From Nitrobacter sp051912485 (GTDB taxonomy: Bacteria > Pseudomonadota > Alphaproteobacteria > Rhizobiales > Xanthobacteraceae), in assembly GCF_051912485.1 (NCBI RefSeq), contig NZ_CP196822.1, forward strand, positions 248,001 through 312,000: a DNA stretch of 64,000 nt. Direction: 5' to 3'. The notes under the pieces were generated by a model, which worked only from the letters and a program-made list of their open reading frames with translations, had not been told where the DNA came from and searched no databases. Made by a program: the position numbers and the translations under genes. Shown here piece by piece: positions 62,637 to 64,000 of the stretch; the first letter of the stretch is position 1, and each line of letters begins with the position of its first letter.

Positions 62637-62670
62637 AACGGCGCGGGTGTTTCCCGCGCCGTTTTGTTTT
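62637..62670 (+). terminator. Rho-independent terminator
   Basis: AACGGCGCGGG-TGTTT-CCCGCGCCGTT with a perfect 11-bp stem, followed by TTGTTTTG. Twenty-five bases after the stop of the outer membrane protein. Confidence 0.9.
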
Positions 62671-62820
62671 GTGCGTTGCTTATGCGGTCGCGTTTCCGGC
62701 GGCTGCGGCGGGTCGGGATTTTGTCGACAATGTGGATCAATGGCGCTGCGCGACAACGATTGGTTAAGGTTAACAGGCGATGATTGCTGCGTAACCAAGT
62801 TGTGTCGATGGAGCGTTACG

Positions 62821-63594
62821 ATGCGCAGACTTCTGCTGGCGGCGGTAATTTTCGGAACGGTGCAGGGCGCATATGCAGCCGACATGCCCGACCTTCCGGT
62901 TCTGCGCGGATCGTACTCCGATGGCCTCAGCACGGTGCGGACGGTGTGGCAGGGCTATTACATCGGCGGGCAAGCGAGTTACGGCTCGGTAACGTCCAAG
63001 CCGTCTCCCTCGCTGAACAGCGATCTCCAAAGCACAGTGGTCCCGGCGGCTGGGGGCTCCTATCCATGGCAGCCGCTTGGCACGGCTTCGGCAAATGATG
63101 TGGGGTGGGGCGCTTTCTTCGGCTACAACTCGCAGTGGGACGACGTGGTGGTCGGTATCGAGGGCAACTACATTCACAGCGGTCTGAATGCCGTTACATC
63201 GTCGACCGGCTATTTTCCGTCCGGCGGAGTTCCGACAGTCATGACGGCGACATCCAACGCGACAATCCGATCGACGGATTTCGGTTCTGCCCGATTGCGC
63301 GCGGGCTATATCATTGACTGCTTCCTGCCTTATGCGTTTATTGGAGGCGGCATGGGCAGCCAGACCGTCGACCGGAGCGTTGCTGCGACTCCGCTGCCGT
63401 ACATGGCGTTGCCGACCTTGCAGACGAGCGCCACAAAGACCAGCCTCGTCTACGGTTATTCCGCGGGCATCGGCGTGGATGTGATGTTGATGGCCGGTCT
63501 GTTTCTGCGCGCCGAATATGAATATCAGCGAGTGACGTCGACGGTCGAGTCGAACATCAACAGCGCGCGCGTCGGCGTCGGCTACAAGTTCTGA
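62821..63594 (+). CDS. Outer membrane beta-barrel protein, Omp25-like
   Basis: 257 residues from ATG 62821 after GGAGCGTTACG; the longer frame from 62647 covers the terminator and is discarded. A signal peptide ends AYAAD. WQGYYIGGQASYGSVTSK starts the barrel, WGAFFGYNSQWDDVVVGIEG and LRAEYEYQRV are typical strands, and it ends ARVGVGYKF with the C-terminal Phe expected for BAM recognition. It is unlike the preceding barrel in length but of the same type. A porin-like or structural role is likely. Confidence 0.88.
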   Translation: MRRLLLAAVIFGTVQGAYAADMPDLPVLRGSYSDGLSTVRTVWQGYYIGGQASYGSVTSKPSPSLNSDLQSTVVPAAGGSYPWQPLGTASANDVGWGAFFGYNSQWDDVVVGIEGNYIHSGLNAVTSSTGYFPSGGVPTVMTATSNATIRSTDFGSARLRAGYIIDCFLPYAFIGGGMGSQTVDRSVAATPLPYMALPTLQTSATKTSLVYGYSAGIGVDVMLMAGLFLRAEYEYQRVTSTVESNINSARVGVGYKF

Positions 63595-63798
63595 CAGCGA
63601 ACGCGCACCGGGGGCTTCCCGCCTTCTGCGTGTTCAACGCCTGCGCGGCTCGGATTCGCGGCGAGCCAGGTTGGCGTGATGGCGCAGTTCTAGTGCGCAT
63701 TCCCGCGCTCCCAGATTGTCGGTCTGTTTTTGCGGTAAGGGAACCGGAACGGTGATGAATGCTGCCCGTTGATTCCGTCAATAACGATGGAGCAACGC

Positions 63799-63942
63799 AT
63801 GCAAACCCGATTGACCTTTTTCGCGCTTGTCGCGGCGACGTTCATCAGTTTGTTGGCACTGAGCGCCTATGCCGCGGGTGTAGGCGGCACTGGTTCGGCC
63901 GGAGGCGGGTCCTCAACCACCGCCACGCAGGCACCGGTCTGA
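63799..63942 (+). CDS. Small secreted peptide, 47 residues
   Basis: ATG at 63799 follows GGAG (spacing 7). MQTRLTFFALVAATFISLLA is a signal peptide ending in AYAA, and the mature part of about 22 residues is Gly/Ser/Thr-rich (GVGGTGSAGGGSSTTATQAP). Cleavage would release a Gly-rich peptide to the periplasm. Function unknown; no close homologue was recognised. The 3' end is close to the right edge but the stop TGA is inside. Confidence 0.65.
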   Translation: MQTRLTFFALVAATFISLLALSAYAAGVGGTGSAGGGSSTTATQAPV

Positions 63943-64000
63943 ACAGGTCGCGAGGCATCACGATAGGCACCGGTCTCAACTGGTGAAGCCTGTCCAACTC

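Overview
The window looks like chromosomal DNA of a GC-rich alphaproteobacterium of the Bradyrhizobium/Rhodopseudomonas/Afipia group (Nitrobacteraceae). Reasons: the gene content and close spacing, a DUF3422 protein, DUF992 and DUF4170 proteins, several small proteins that I recall as typical of this family, omp25/31-like beta-barrels, and dispersed 'GAGC(A/G)TTTTC' and 'TGCCCGGC' palindromic repeats. I saw no rRNA, tRNA, CRISPR array, transposase or prophage. No database search was possible, so family names rest on recognisable motifs, and small conserved genes are called on reading frame plus ribosome binding site.

Layout. 1-10.1 kb is loosely packed: an unknown protein cut by the left edge, a GT4 glycosyltransferase, a HAD phosphatase, a TonB-dependent siderophore receptor broken by one frameshift, small unknown genes, a PadR regulator, and a formate/nitrite channel. 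10.3-13.6 kb is a single large STAND-type NTPase with eleven 48-residue TPR-like repeats. 14-22 kb holds DUF2478, nitronate monooxygenase, DUF3422, trhO-slyX, a CsbD stress protein and a chemotaxis receptor. 22.4-27.3 kb is an RND efflux operon ending in its probable TetR regulator. 27.6-33.8 kb is a complete fatty-acid beta-oxidation operon (short leader ORF, fadE, thiolase, fadJ-type enzyme, thioesterase).

34.6-44.8 kb carries glpD, a MltB-type lytic transglycosylase, soxCD, and isocitrate lyase facing a RamB/ScfR-type regulator. 44.8-50.7 kb has a soluble sugar dehydrogenase, a glutathione transferase, a decayed GT87 gene, aspartate aminotransferase, two tandem DUF992 secreted proteins and a double-glycine leader peptide. 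51-64 kb holds an EF-G-like GTPase, a small HTH protein, aroE, feoAB, lldD, glmM, a fosmidomycin-resistance-type MFS transporter, two outer membrane beta-barrels and a small secreted peptide.

How the genes fit together: beta-oxidation yields acetyl-CoA, isocitrate lyase feeds it into the glyoxylate shunt, and glpD and lldD bring in glycerol 3-phosphate and lactate, so the window is rich in carbon-scavenging functions. FeoAB and the broken TonB receptor are two iron routes, of which only the ferrous one is intact here. The least explained items are the STAND-TPR protein, the double-glycine peptide without a visible exporter, and the repeats that begin exactly on TAG stop codons of three genes.
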